A stretch of 64,000 nucleotides of DNA from Pleomorphomonas sp. PLEO (GCF_041320595.1 NZ_CP166625.1:3842001-3906000); one strand, 5' to 3'; positions 37,370 to 47,238 are shown, counted from the first letter of the stretch. Program-made: numbers and translations. Notes: generated by a model from the letters alone, not told the origin.

Positions 37370-38830
37370 TCAGACCTTGGTGCGGGCCTTCTCCTCGCGG
37401 ATCTCTTCGATGCCACGCGCCTCACGACGGGCCGCCCCTTGCCAATTGCCCGTCTTGACCGTCGATTTCGCGACCCTCTCCTTGGCCGCATCGATGGCGT
37501 GGGCATATTGCGGCAGCCAGCGCGCTTGAGCGACCAGCATTTCGTCGACCATCGCCCAAACTTCCTCCGGAGTGCAGATTGCACCGACGAGCGGGTCGTG
37601 CAGCACGGCAAGCTTCAGGAGATCGACGTCGCCGGTTACCGCCGCGTGCACCGACATGCGCTGAACGTTGATCGATGCCAGACAGGTGGCCGCGCAAGCC
37701 TCCGGCAGCGTAATGCCGGCCACCATGTTGATGCCGAAGCGATCGACAAAGCCGGGCGACTCGATGATGCAGTCATCAGGCAGATTGGTTATGACGCCCA
37801 GGTTCTTCTGGTTGAAGTGGCCACGATAGACCCGGCCCGTCTCCAGCGCCTCGATGATGTGGCTGGCGTGCTCACTCGACCGCCGCTTGGGATCGATCTT
37901 CTCCTCGGCTTCCTTCAGGAACTCCGGGAACTCGGTCTCGAACCAGTTGCGCTGTTCGGTGGTGAAGCGCAGGTAACCGCCCGTCTCGCCATGAATCCAG
38001 TCCGACATGTCGATCCAGTTCATGATCTCGCCCGGCCGCTTGCGGTACCAAGGCAGATATTCCGACAGATGCCCATTGCTCTCCGTGGAGTAGACGCCGA
38101 AGCGCTTCAGCACATCGATGCGCACCTTTTCCTGCTTGGAATAAACCGGGTGCGCCTCGAAGGCGGCCAGGATTTCGTCCTTGCTCACCTTGCGGCCACG
38201 AACGCGGACGTCGACGTACCAAGTCTGATGATTGATGCCTGAGCAGATATAGTCGACCTCGTCATGGCCGACGCCGAAGATGTCGGCGATCTGCTCGCCG
38301 CCATGCTGCACGCCATGGCAGAGACCGATGGTATCGACTTTGCCGTATTCGATGGCAGCCCAGGTGTTCATGGCCATTGGATTGGCGTAGTTCATGAACT
38401 TGGCGCCGGTCTCGGCAACTTCGCGGATATCCTTGCAGAAATCGAGGATCACCGGAATATTGCGCTGGCCATAGAGGATGCCACCAGCACAGATCGTGTC
38501 GCCGACGCATTGATCGACGCCATATTTGAGCGGAATGCGGATGTCATCCTGGTAGGCGTCGAGCCCGCCAACGCGGACGCACGAGATCACGTAGCGCGCG
38601 CCCTCGAGCGCCTTGCGGCGATCGGTGGTGGCTGTGACCGTTGCCGGCAGCTTGTTGACTTCGACGATCTTTCTCAGGATCGTCGCGATCATCGTCAGAT
38701 TGTGCTCCGAGATATCGGTCAGCGCAAACTCGACGTCGGCAAACTCTGGTACACAGAGAATGTCAGTGAAAAGCTTCTTGGTGAAGCCGACGCTACCCGC
38801 GCCGATGATCGCAACTTTGAAGGCTGCCAT
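37370..38830 (-). CDS. agaL1: GH4 glycosidase (AgaL1-like; CHGV-type metal motif)
   Basis: This 486-residue GH4 enzyme has the NAD-binding GAGSVGFTKKL, NPM at 150-152, and the metal motif C-H-G-V at 171-174. CHGx has been associated with alpha-glucuronidases in GH4, whereas CHSV marks alpha-galactosidases, so this enzyme may differ in specificity from the second GH4 gene of the operon. Position argues for AgaL1, an alpha-galactosidase. GAGGAC precedes the ATG at 38830. It is the first gene of the operon and is divergent from the AraC-type regulator. Confidence 0.83.
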   Translation of the reverse strand: MAAFKVAIIGAGSVGFTKKLFTDILCVPEFADVEFALTDISEHNLTMIATILRKIVEVNKLPATVTATTDRRKALEGARYVISCVRVGGLDAYQDDIRIPLKYGVDQCVGDTICAGGILYGQRNIPVILDFCKDIREVAETGAKFMNYANPMAMNTWAAIEYGKVDTIGLCHGVQHGGEQIADIFGVGHDEVDYICSGINHQTWYVDVRVRGRKVSKDEILAAFEAHPVYSKQEKVRIDVLKRFGVYSTESNGHLSEYLPWYRKRPGEIMNWIDMSDWIHGETGGYLRFTTEQRNWFETEFPEFLKEAEEKIDPKRRSSEHASHIIEALETGRVYRGHFNQKNLGVITNLPDDCIIESPGFVDRFGINMVAGITLPEACAATCLASINVQRMSVHAAVTGDVDLLKLAVLHDPLVGAICTPEEVWAMVDEMLVAQARWLPQYAHAIDAAKERVAKSTVKTGNWQGAARREARGIEEIREEKARTKV

Positions 38831-39029
38831 GCTGTCCTCGTTCACTCGCCTAAATCGACCGGCTGAAGGATACGTCCAGGCAATACGAAAGTATTACGCA
38901 GCCGACACTGTCGCTCTGCGCCCGACATCTTGCTCAGGGGTAAGTCCTTGGCTGCGCCCGTTCCGTTCTTCTTGTTGGGCGCATTAAGACGTAATATGGC
39001 TGCCAAGGCCAGACGAGGATTGTGCTTCG
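38831..39029. promoter_or_regulatory. Divergent agaL1/AraC-regulator promoter region
   Basis: This 199-base region must hold both promoters. AATAC-GAAA-GTATT (38882-38895) is a short perfect dyad about 50 bases upstream of agaL1, and CGTAATA recurs in inverted orientation (the complement at 38890-38896 and the plus strand near 38990). These are candidate sites for the AraC-type activator. The ATG of the regulator at 39030 lacks an obvious purine-rich leader. Confidence 0.4.
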
Positions 39030-39947
39030 ATGGGTAATTCTATGCTCGAGAAACTCCGGCAAAATGGACCGGGAATGACGACCATGTCATTGCCTCGCGG
39101 GCGGAATCTGCTGCACACAATGCCGACCAGTACAGGCTATGATATTCAAACTTCAAAGGAATATTCGTGGGACGGCAGAAAACGAGGACAGACGCCGTTC
39201 ACGGTTCTCCAGCATACAATTTCCGGGCATGGAAATTTGCGCTACGAAGACAAGCATTATCGCATCGGCGAGGGAGAGGCGATGCTGGTACTCGTGCCGC
39301 ACAATCACCGGTACTGGCTGGAGGATGGCGGGCGTTGGGAGTTCTTCTGGATTTCCATGAACGGCGAGGAGGCCCTGAGACTGCATCGCTCGGTATTGGC
39401 GGTGACCGGGCCAGTCCTTCACTTGAAGCCCCGCACCGTGGAAACGCTGGCCGATTGCAGCCTCAGGATGATGGAAGGTGAAGGCGAAACGCCGGGCGCC
39501 GCGTCCGCGTTGGCTTACCGCGCGGCCATGGCCCTCTATGACGACGTGTTCGCGGGCACTTACTCAGATGCTACCCAGGCGAGCCCCATGGCGCCGGTGA
39601 TTCGGCACATTCTCAACAACCTCCAGAGTGACTTGTCGGTCGACGAACTGGCCGGCGTCGCCGGGCTGAGTCGCGCTCATTTCAGCCGTGTTTTCACGGC
39701 CACTGAAGGGCGGCCACCGTCGGAATATGTGCTGGCCGAGCGGATGCGCCGCGCCGCCAAGCTGCTCGCCGTCAACACGGAGATCTCGGTCAAGGAGGTC
39801 GCTACGTTGACCGGCTTCTCCGACCCCAACTATTTCTCGAAGGTGTTCCGTCGCTTCTTCGGAGCCAGTCCCACCGAGTTTCGCACCACCGGCATGTACG
39901 CAACTCAAAGCATCGGCTCGGACCGTCGAGACAAGGATCAAAGCTGA
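39030..39947 (+). CDS. agpT: AraC-family transcriptional regulator (AgpT-like)
   Basis: This 305-residue protein has an N-terminal cupin-type effector domain (GEGEAMLVLVPHNHRYWLEDG) and a C-terminal double helix-turn-helix of the AraC type (about residues 185-290; LSVDELAGVAGLSRAHFSRVF and VKEVATLTGFSDPNYFSKVFRR). It is divergent from the agp-like operon, exactly where agpT lies in S. meliloti, so it probably activates that operon in response to an alpha-galactoside. The gene converges on puuD with six bases between stops. Confidence 0.85.
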   Translation: MGNSMLEKLRQNGPGMTTMSLPRGRNLLHTMPTSTGYDIQTSKEYSWDGRKRGQTPFTVLQHTISGHGNLRYEDKHYRIGEGEAMLVLVPHNHRYWLEDGGRWEFFWISMNGEEALRLHRSVLAVTGPVLHLKPRTVETLADCSLRMMEGEGETPGAASALAYRAAMALYDDVFAGTYSDATQASPMAPVIRHILNNLQSDLSVDELAGVAGLSRAHFSRVFTATEGRPPSEYVLAERMRRAAKLLAVNTEISVKEVATLTGFSDPNYFSKVFRRFFGASPTEFRTTGMYATQSIGSDRRDKDQS

Positions 39948-39953
39948 CGCGGC

Positions 39954-41147
39954 CTAACCGCCGTTGGCGGCAATCCAGGCGCCCAGCGCGTCCCGCTCCC
40001 CACGCGTTATGCCCGTCTCGTTGCCAAGCGGCATGACTTCCGAATCGACCGCCTGCATCTTGATCAGCGGCGCGTAGCGACGAATATGCTCGATATCGGT
40101 GAAGACGAGCCCCTTCGGCGGTTCGGTGAATCCCTCATGGGTCGGTTTGGCGGAATGGCACATCACGCAATGCGTCGCGGTGAGTCGAAGCACATCGGCA
40201 TCGGTGACGACGGACGCATCGGCAGCGGTTTCGGATCGCGGTAGCGGCGCGGTTGCGAGGATTGCCACGACAAGGGCAACCGCCGCGCCCGGCAGTGCCC
40301 ACCAGTATTTCCGGAAAGGATCGCCCGCCTCGTGGCGGTTGAGGATATGACGCGCCATGCCGCCGATGACGAGGATCAGCGCCACCAGCAGCCAGCCATG
40401 CGGATGGCCGGTGAGCAGCGGATAGTGATTGGACACCATCATCAGCAAGACAGGTAGCGTCAGGTAGTTATTGTGGAGCGAACGCTGCCGACCTTGCAAT
40501 CCCAGCGCCGGATCGGGCCTTTCGCCGGCCATCAACGCGGCGGCGATCTTCTTCTGGTTCGGAATGATCACCCGGAACACGTTGGCGGCCATCATGGTGC
40601 CAACCAGCGCACCGACATGAATGAAAGCGCCACGCCCCGAAAAGACGTTGCTGAACAGCGCGGCGAAGCCGACGATCATCAGGAAGACACAGAGGACGAC
40701 GAGGCCAGGATGATCATTGGTCGTGTGCCTCATCAGCCCGTCATAAGCGATCCAGCCGAGGAGCAGCGAGAGCATCGAGATGGCAATCGCCTGCCACGGC
40801 GCTAGGTCGGCAACCGAGGGATCGATGAGATAGGCACGGGCGTTGAAATAATAGACCGTCGTCAGGAGCAGAAAGCCGGAGACGAAGGTGAGATAGGCCT
40901 CCCAACGATACCAGACGAGATCCTCCGGCAGCTCTTCAGGCGCCACCGCGTATTTCTCGACATTGTAGAAGCCGCCACCATGCACGAGCCACGCGGTGCC
41001 GTAGACACCAGGGTTCATCTTCTCCCGCTTGCGAAGACTGAGGTCGAGCGCGATGAAGAAAAAGCTTGTGCCGATCCAGCCGATGCCGACCACAAGATGG
41101 AACCAACGGATCAGAATGTGCAGCCACTCGATGGCAAAGCTCAGCAT
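39954..41147 (-). CDS. puuD: Membrane urate oxidase of the PuuD type with C-terminal cytochrome c
   Basis: PuuD oxidises urate to 5-hydroxyisourate, passing electrons to the respiratory chain instead of oxygen directly. The 397-residue product has about eight transmembrane helices (starting FAIEWLHILIRWFHLVVGIGWIGTSFFF) and a C-terminal cytochrome c domain with the haem motif CVMCH (327-331) and a likely axial methionine in EVMPLG (Met372). It lies downstream of the purine importer and xanthine dehydrogenase genes, and its product is the substrate of HiuH from the same island. Confidence 0.9.
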   Translation of the reverse strand: MLSFAIEWLHILIRWFHLVVGIGWIGTSFFFIALDLSLRKREKMNPGVYGTAWLVHGGGFYNVEKYAVAPEELPEDLVWYRWEAYLTFVSGFLLLTTVYYFNARAYLIDPSVADLAPWQAIAISMLSLLLGWIAYDGLMRHTTNDHPGLVVLCVFLMIVGFAALFSNVFSGRGAFIHVGALVGTMMAANVFRVIIPNQKKIAAALMAGERPDPALGLQGRQRSLHNNYLTLPVLLMMVSNHYPLLTGHPHGWLLVALILVIGGMARHILNRHEAGDPFRKYWWALPGAAVALVVAILATAPLPRSETAADASVVTDADVLRLTATHCVMCHSAKPTHEGFTEPPKGLVFTDIEHIRRYAPLIKMQAVDSEVMPLGNETGITRGERDALGAWIAANGG

Positions 41148-41304
41148 CTGGGATCATGTACCTCGAGACGGACTTCGCCCGGCCTAACAAGAAGGCATGG
41201 CGCATCCATACGCATTTAGCCGTAATCTAGCCTCTCCAGCCCAACCAAGGCAAGCTGGCCAGCCGACGGAAATGCCAATATTTCCGGCAGCTTGAAAGAC
41301 GCCT

Positions 41305-41338
41305 TCAAACAGAACGGGGCCACCCTGAGGCGGCCCCG
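41305..41338 (-). terminator. Terminator after the BMP-family binding-protein gene
   Basis: Stem CGGGGCC/GGCCCCG (41315-41321, 41332-41338) with a ten-base loop, followed on the minus strand by GTTCTGTTT, lies 32 bases beyond the stop. It would partly separate the transporter from puuD. Confidence 0.65.
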
Positions 41339-41370
41339 CGCAAAGCTGGGTTATGCAATCAGGCAGACGC

Positions 41371-42441
41371 TTACTGCGGCAGCTTGTCGTCGACGCCCTT
41401 GACGTACCAGTTCATGCCGAGCAGATCGCCATCGGGAGCGACCACACCAGCCGCGTAACGCTCCTTGCCAGTCTGATCGGCGATCGGACCGGTGAAGGGG
41501 TTCCAGCCACCGGCGATCTTGGCCTGCGTTTCCTCGGCGAGCTTCTTGGTCTCGTCGGACATGTTGGCATAGTCGGCCATGTGGACGGTGCCGTCCTTGA
41601 TGCCTTCCCACACGTCGTCAGCCTTCCACGTACCGTCGAGAACGGCCTTGACCGACTTGATATAGTGCGGGCCCCAGTTGTCGACGATGGCGGTCATCTG
41701 CGCCTTCGGCGCAAACTTGATCATGTCGGACGACTGGCCGAAGCCCTTGAGGCCGCGCTCCTCGGCAACCTGGATGGCAGCGGTCGAGTCGGTGTGCTGA
41801 ACGATGATGTCGGCGCCTTGGTCGAACAGCGCCTTGGCGGCGTCGGCTTCCTTGCCCGGGTCGAACCAGGAGTTCACCCAGACGATCTTGGTCTTGAAGT
41901 CGGGGTTGATCGACTGTGCACCGAGAGTGAAGGCATTGATGCCCATCACCACTTCCGGGATCGGGAAGGAAACGATGTAGCCGGCGAGGGCCTTCTTCGA
42001 TTCTTTGGCCGCGATCTGGCCGAGAATGTAACGGCCTTCGTAGAAGCGAGCGTTGTAGAGGCCCATGTTGGGGGCGCTCTTGTAGCCGGTGGCGTGCTCG
42101 AACTTCACCTTCGGGAACTTCTTGGCCACCTTCAGCTCGGCATCCATGAAGCCGAACGAGGTGCCGAAGACGATGCCGCAGCCTTCACGGGCGAAACGCT
42201 CGAAAACGCGCTCGGCATCCGGGCCTTCGGCGACGTTCTCGACATAGGCGGTCTGGACCTTGTCGCCCAGTTCCTTCTCGACGGCGAGGCGGCCCTGATC
42301 ATGCTGATAGGAATAGCCGAAATCGCCGATCGGGCCGGTGTAGACCCAGCAGGCCTTCAGCTTGTCGGCGGCCGAGGCGCCAGAGACGGCACCGATAGCG
42401 AGCGCTAGGGCCGTGCCGGCAAGAAGCGCGAGTTTCTTCAT
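41371..42441 (-). CDS. BMP-family purine/nucleoside-binding lipoprotein or periplasmic protein
   Basis: This 356-residue binding protein of the basic membrane protein family has a signal peptide (MKKLALLAGTALALAIGAVSGASAAD) with A-S-A cleavage and no lipobox cysteine. The body has KACWVYTGPIGDFGYSYQHDQGR and GYIVSFPIPEVVMGINAF, typical of purine nucleoside binders. AGGGGAG lies seven bases before the ATG at 42441; an ATG six bases upstream is too close. It is the last gene of the four-gene importer. Purine or nucleoside as substrate is inferred from family and from the xdh neighbours. Confidence 0.88.
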   Translation of the reverse strand: MKKLALLAGTALALAIGAVSGASAADKLKACWVYTGPIGDFGYSYQHDQGRLAVEKELGDKVQTAYVENVAEGPDAERVFERFAREGCGIVFGTSFGFMDAELKVAKKFPKVKFEHATGYKSAPNMGLYNARFYEGRYILGQIAAKESKKALAGYIVSFPIPEVVMGINAFTLGAQSINPDFKTKIVWVNSWFDPGKEADAAKALFDQGADIIVQHTDSTAAIQVAEERGLKGFGQSSDMIKFAPKAQMTAIVDNWGPHYIKSVKAVLDGTWKADDVWEGIKDGTVHMADYANMSDETKKLAEETQAKIAGGWNPFTGPIADQTGKERYAAGVVAPDGDLLGMNWYVKGVDDKLPQ

Positions 42442-42542
42442 GTTCATTCTCCCCTGGTGTGGGTTTTCCCACGGTCTGTCACGGTCTTGAAATGAGGCGC
42501 CGGCCGACCGTACCGCCGACGCTTGTCTCTCGATGACCCGCC

Positions 42543-43457
42543 TCAACGATCGGGCACGAAGGACTTACCCAAACTGCTGGGCGTATTGAAAAGCGTCGCC
42601 CGCCGGTTGCCGGAAATGGCGACCAGCACGATGATCGTGGCGAGATAAGGCAGCATCGCCAGGAATTGCGATGGAAAACCAAGACCAAACGCCTGCGCAT
42701 GAAATTGCAGCACGGTGACTGCGCCGAACAGGTAAGCACCGACCGCCGCCCGCCAGGGTATCCACGAGGCGAACACCACCAATGCCAGCGCGATCCAGCC
42801 ACGGCCCGCCGTCATATTTTCCACCCAGAGCGGTGTGTAGGCGACCGATAGATAGGCACCGCCCAGGCCTGCCATGGCGCCGCCGAACATCACCGCGAGG
42901 TAACGGACGCCAATCACCGAGTAGCCGAGGGCGTGGGCCGAGGTGTGATTGTCCCCGACGGCGCGCAGGATCAGACCGGCGCGCGTCCGATTCAAAAACC
43001 AGGAGACGGCTAACACCGCCGCAAACGACAGGTAGACGAGGATATCCTGCCCGAACAGCACCTTGCCGACAAAGGGGAGCGTGGTCAGGCCGGGAATGTC
43101 GAGGCTGGCGAGCTTGATGCCTGGCTGGCCGACGAAGCTTTCGCCGATCAAGCCCGACAGGCCAAGGCCGAACAGCGTCAGCGCCAGGCCAGACGCCACC
43201 TGGTTGGCAACCAACGTCAGCGTGACAAAGGCAAACAGCAAGGAGACCAGAACACCGGCGAAAGCCCCGCCGACAATGCCGAGCAGCGGACTGCCGGTGG
43301 AAACCGTAACGGCGAAGCCGGCGACGGCGCCCATCACCATCATGCCCTCGACGCCGAGGTTCAGTACGCCCGACTTTTCAACCACCAGTTCGCCGGTGGC
43401 GGCCAGCAGCAGCGGTGTCGCCGCGGTGATAATCGTGAGGATGATGGCCTCAAGCAT
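42543..43457 (-). CDS. ABC transporter permease, purine/nucleoside type
   Basis: This 304-residue membrane protein of the branched-chain-type permease superfamily (GVLNLGVEGMMVMGA, GDNHTSAHALGYSVIGVRYLAVMFGGAMAGLGGAYLS) matches the YufQ/NupC-type subunit of BMP-family nucleoside importers. Its start overlaps the end of the companion permease gene by eight bases. Confidence 0.88.
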   Translation of the reverse strand: MLEAIILTIITAATPLLLAATGELVVEKSGVLNLGVEGMMVMGAVAGFAVTVSTGSPLLGIVGGAFAGVLVSLLFAFVTLTLVANQVASGLALTLFGLGLSGLIGESFVGQPGIKLASLDIPGLTTLPFVGKVLFGQDILVYLSFAAVLAVSWFLNRTRAGLILRAVGDNHTSAHALGYSVIGVRYLAVMFGGAMAGLGGAYLSVAYTPLWVENMTAGRGWIALALVVFASWIPWRAAVGAYLFGAVTVLQFHAQAFGLGFPSQFLAMLPYLATIIVLVAISGNRRATLFNTPSSLGKSFVPDR

Positions 43458-44541
43458 GGGCGCGCTCCCCCTCGCGGCCGGTTACCAGCCTCACCTTGTA
43501 AAGGATCAGCGTGTCGGCAGCGAGCACGAAGAACAGCAGCACACCCTGGATGACCGTGGCAAGCTTCGACGACATCTGCAAGGAAGTCTGGATGGCCTCG
43601 CCGCCGAGATAGGAGGAGGCGATGACGAGGCCGGCGATCAGAATGCCTACCGGATTGAGGCGGCCAAGGAAGGCAACGATGATCGCCGTGAAACCATAGC
43701 CCGGCGAGATCACCGGCTGCAGTTTGCCGATTTCGCTCATCACCACCATCATACCGGCGAGCCCGGCCAAGGCGCCCGACAGCGCAAAGGCGAAAGCCGT
43801 CATCCGACGGTTTGAAAAGCCGGCAAAGGAGCCGGCGCGCGGGCTTTGGCCCAGCACACGGATTTCAAAGCCTTTCAGCGTCGAGCGCATCACCACCGAC
43901 AGCACGACGACGAGAAGAAGGGCGATTGGCGCCGAAAGATTGATATTGATGCCGCCAACGTCCACTGCGTTCAGCACGGCCCATTCATGGAAGTCGATGG
44001 TGATCGGGAAATTGTAGCCCTGCGGGCTCCGCCAGGGACCGCGCACCATCCAGTCGAGAAACAGGTTGGAGCAGTAGACCAGCATCAGGCTGGTCAGGAT
44101 CTCGTTGGTGCCGAAGCTGGTCTTGAGCTTGGCGGGGATGAGCGCAAACAATGCGCCGCCGGCCATGGCCATGAGCAGCATCAGCGGCAGCACCACCGGG
44201 TTGACGAAGTCCGGAAAAACGATCGGCGGGATCGAGCCGACGATGGCGCCGATGGTGAGCTGCCCCTCGGCGCCGATGTTCCAGTTGTTGGAGAGGTAGC
44301 AGACCGAGAGACCGAGCGCGATGATGATCAGCGGCGTCGCCTTGGTGATCAGTTGCTCGACGCCCCATAGCGAGGTGATCGGCTCAAGGAAGAAATACCA
44401 TATGCCGGTAAAGGGGTTGTGCCCCTGCGCCGCGAAGACGATGCCGGCGAACACGACCGTCAGCGCCACGGCGACCACTGGCGACAACACACTCATCACC
44501 CGGCTTTTTTCCGACCTCTTGACCAGTTCGAGGCGTATCAT
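43450..44541 (-). CDS. ABC transporter permease, purine/nucleoside type
   Basis: This 363-residue membrane protein is the larger permease of the pair (LGLSVCYLSNNWNIGAEGQ, KTSFGTNEILTSLMLVY, SPRAGSFAGFSNRRM). It is homologous to YufP/NupB-type subunits and has roughly nine helices. Its start overlaps the stop of the ATPase gene by four bases. Confidence 0.88.
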   Translation of the reverse strand: MIRLELVKRSEKSRVMSVLSPVVAVALTVVFAGIVFAAQGHNPFTGIWYFFLEPITSLWGVEQLITKATPLIIIALGLSVCYLSNNWNIGAEGQLTIGAIVGSIPPIVFPDFVNPVVLPLMLLMAMAGGALFALIPAKLKTSFGTNEILTSLMLVYCSNLFLDWMVRGPWRSPQGYNFPITIDFHEWAVLNAVDVGGININLSAPIALLLVVVLSVVMRSTLKGFEIRVLGQSPRAGSFAGFSNRRMTAFAFALSGALAGLAGMMVVMSEIGKLQPVISPGYGFTAIIVAFLGRLNPVGILIAGLVIASSYLGGEAIQTSLQMSSKLATVIQGVLLFFVLAADTLILYKVRLVTGREGERAHA

Positions 44542-46115
44542 GCCGCGGCCGCTCCCTTTTTCTCAGCACCACCGGCCATCAGCAAGCCGACCTTTTCCGG
44601 CGTCAGCGTGTTGGCGTCCTCCGCTTTCGAGAGATGGCCGCGCGAAATGACCGCGATCCGGTCGGCGATCTCGAAGATTTCGTCGAGGTCCTGCGAGATG
44701 ACCACGATGGCGGCGCCCTTGCGCGACAGATCGATCAGCGATTGGCGGATCACCGCCGCCGCGCCGGCGTCGACGCCCCAGGTGGGCTGCGCGATGATCA
44801 GGATTTTTGGCGTACGTTCGACCTCGCGACCGACAACGAATTTTTGCAGATTGCCGCCCGACAGAGCGCGCGCCTCAGGATCGACGACGCCCTTTCGAAC
44901 GTCGAACAGGCTCGTCACCTTCTCGACGATGCGGCCAGCCTTGCCGAAGCGGGTGAAGCCGCGCCGGGCTATGCCTTCGCCAGTTCCATGGCGGGTCAAT
45001 ACGACATTCTCCGACAGCTTCAGCGCCGGCACCGCGCCGTGACCGAGGCGCTCCTCCGGAACGAAGGCCGCGCCGAGAAGACGGCGTTCGTTGATGTCCA
45101 ACAGGCCGGCAGCCTCACCGGCGAAGATCACCATGCCTTCGTTCTCGGCCAGATGCTCGCCCGACAGCGCGTCGAACAGCTCCGTCTGGCCGTTGCCGGC
45201 GATACCAGCAATGGCGACAATCTCGCCGGAGCGAACGGACAGGTTGACGTCCTTCAGCGACACGCCGAACGCATCCTGCGAGACTTGCTTGAGCCCCTTG
45301 AGCAGAATGGCTTCCGGTCCGAGCTTGCCCTTTTCGCGAATAACGCGGGTAATCTCGTTTCCAACCATCAGCTGAGCGAGCGTATTCACCGTCTCGTGGG
45401 CCGGATCGGCCTCAGCCACCACTTTCGCGCGGCGCATGATGGTCGCGTGATGGCAGAGCGCCCTCACCTCTTCGAGTCGATGCGAAATATAGAGGATGGC
45501 GCAGCCCTCCTCGGCGAGACGCCTCAGCGTCACGAACAACTGGTCGGCCTCCTGCGGCGTCAACACCGAGGTCGGCTCGTCCATAATGATCAGTTCGGGG
45601 TTCTGCAGGAGGCAGCGAACGATCTCGACGCGCTGCCGTTCACCCACCGAGAGATCGGCGATATGGGCATTCGGATCGAGCGGCAGACCATAGTTGGCTG
45701 AAACACGGGCAATGGTATCGCCAAGTTCGCGCGTCGCCTTGCAATTGGGCAGAGCCAACGCGATGTTCTCGGCCACGGTCATCGCCTCGAAAAGCGAGAA
45801 GTGCTGGAACACCATACCGACGCCCAGCGCTCGCGCTTCAGCGGGCGAGGTCACCGTTACCGGCTTACCCTTCCACAGAATCTCTCCGGCGTTGGGCTGC
45901 AGGGACCCGTAAATGATCTTGACCAGCGTCGACTTGCCCGCGCCGTTCTCGCCGAGCAGCGCGTGGATTTCGCCCGGCATGATCCTCAGGGACACGTCAT
46001 CATTGGCGGCGAAGCTGCCAAAGCGCTTGATAACATGACGGACCTCGAGAAGCGGCGTTTCGCCCCCAACCCGACGGAGTCTTTCTCCGGTGCTGTCCCC
46101 AGTCCCCTCGCCCAT
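44538..46115 (-). CDS. ABC transporter ATPase with two ABC domains, purine/nucleoside type
   Basis: This 525-residue protein has two ABC domains. The first carries Walker A GENGAGKS (55-62), LSVGERQRVEI and IMDEPTSVLTP. The second has the degenerate Walker A GIAGNGQ and the LSGGNLQKFVVGRE signature, as usual for YufO/NupA and sugar (RbsA-like) ATPases where only one site is fully active. It follows xdhC after 88 bases and opens the importer gene set. Confidence 0.9.
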   Translation of the reverse strand: MGEGTGDSTGERLRRVGGETPLLEVRHVIKRFGSFAANDDVSLRIMPGEIHALLGENGAGKSTLVKIIYGSLQPNAGEILWKGKPVTVTSPAEARALGVGMVFQHFSLFEAMTVAENIALALPNCKATRELGDTIARVSANYGLPLDPNAHIADLSVGERQRVEIVRCLLQNPELIIMDEPTSVLTPQEADQLFVTLRRLAEEGCAILYISHRLEEVRALCHHATIMRRAKVVAEADPAHETVNTLAQLMVGNEITRVIREKGKLGPEAILLKGLKQVSQDAFGVSLKDVNLSVRSGEIVAIAGIAGNGQTELFDALSGEHLAENEGMVIFAGEAAGLLDINERRLLGAAFVPEERLGHGAVPALKLSENVVLTRHGTGEGIARRGFTRFGKAGRIVEKVTSLFDVRKGVVDPEARALSGGNLQKFVVGREVERTPKILIIAQPTWGVDAGAAAVIRQSLIDLSRKGAAIVVISQDLDEIFEIADRIAVISRGHLSKAEDANTLTPEKVGLLMAGGAEKKGAAAA

Positions 46116-46203
46116 CAGAGCCGTAGTCCCCGTTTCACCGCGCTTTGTCTATTTTCTGTGCAGCATACAAGCACGATTTCGCCAACCGGACGCGCCAAAA
46201 GAT

Positions 46204-47238
46204 TCAGCCGGAATGTCCGAATAAATGGGCAATCTGCCTATTTTCTAAGCTATCGACCGATCGGCCAGCGACGGACTCTCCGGCGGGGGTCCTACGAAGT
46301 TTCTCGTCCACAATCAACAGCTCAGCCACCACCGAAATGGCGATATGCGCCGGTTCCTTGGAGGTTATCCCCGGCACACCAATCGGGCAGGTGAAAGCCC
46401 TGATGGCTGTTTCAGAATGTCCCAGTTTGGCAAGACGATGTTCGAAGCGCGCACGCTTGGTGCGCGAGCCGATCAGGCCGACGTAAGGAAAGCGATCTTC
46501 GGTCAGCGCCGCGTGGAGGATATCCAGATCGAGTCCATGATCATGGGTCATGATCAGCACGAAGGCATCGGCGGCAGCTGCTTTCAGCTCCGCCGCCGGC
46601 GTACCGGTAACCACTTGTTCAAGCCGCGCGAGCGGCAGATCGGGGAAGGCGCTCCGGCGGGCGTCGATCCAGCGGATATGAAACGGCAGCGGCGCCAACG
46701 CCAGGATCACGGCCCGGCCGACGTGCCCAGCCCCGAACAACAGCAGCTCGCGCATCGCGTCGCCGAAGCTTTCGTCGAGCCGGCCGTTCGCGTCGATGGA
46801 TGCGGTCGGTCCCGACTGCTCCGCGCTCACGACATGGCGGTCGATCGGTGCGTTTCCGACGCTGGCGGCAGAGGTCTGAAACGGCCCCTTTGCCTCCACC
46901 TCGGCCAGATAGGCGACCGCCGCCAGCCGGGCGGCGGTGAAGGTCTCGATCATCACACTGACGGCGCCGCCGCAACACTGGCCGATGGACGGGCCCAACG
47001 CCAAATCGAGACGCTCGCTGCCGTCGCGCCCCTCATGCAGCGCGGCAATGGCGCGCTCCATGGCGTCAAGTTCCAGCCTGCCGCCGCCGATCGTGCCGGA
47101 GATGGCGCCGTCGACCGACACCACCATGCGGGCCCCGGCCTCGCGCGGTGTCGACCCCTTCGCCCCGACAACCGTCACCAGCGCAGCGACACCGTCGCGG
47201 GCTATGAGACGATGAAGCGGGGCGAAAACGTCTCTCAT
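46204..47238 (-). CDS. xdhC: XdhC, xanthine dehydrogenase maturation/molybdenum-cofactor insertion protein
   Basis: XdhC binds molybdenum cofactor, promotes its sulfuration and hands it to XdhB. The 344-residue product has an N-terminal XdhC/CoxI domain (VVGAKGSTPREAGARM, SGTIGGGRLE, QCCGG) and a C-terminal Rossmann domain (LLFGAGHVGRAVILAL). The ATG overlaps the xdhB stop by four bases, the normal xdhA-xdhB-xdhC order. Confidence 0.92.
   Translation of the reverse strand: MRDVFAPLHRLIARDGVAALVTVVGAKGSTPREAGARMVVSVDGAISGTIGGGRLELDAMERAIAALHEGRDGSERLDLALGPSIGQCCGGAVSVMIETFTAARLAAVAYLAEVEAKGPFQTSAASVGNAPIDRHVVSAEQSGPTASIDANGRLDESFGDAMRELLLFGAGHVGRAVILALAPLPFHIRWIDARRSAFPDLPLARLEQVVTGTPAAELKAAAADAFVLIMTHDHGLDLDILHAALTEDRFPYVGLIGSRTKRARFEHRLAKLGHSETAIRAFTCPIGVPGITSKEPAHIAISVVAELLIVDEKLRRTPAGESVAGRSVDSLENRQIAHLFGHSG

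Noticed and set aside
34893-37529. 878-codon plus-strand open frame antisense to agpA
   Set aside because: It mirrors the codon bias of the real minus-strand gene, has no family features, and the opposite strand has a signal peptide, binding-protein motifs and a ribosome-binding site.
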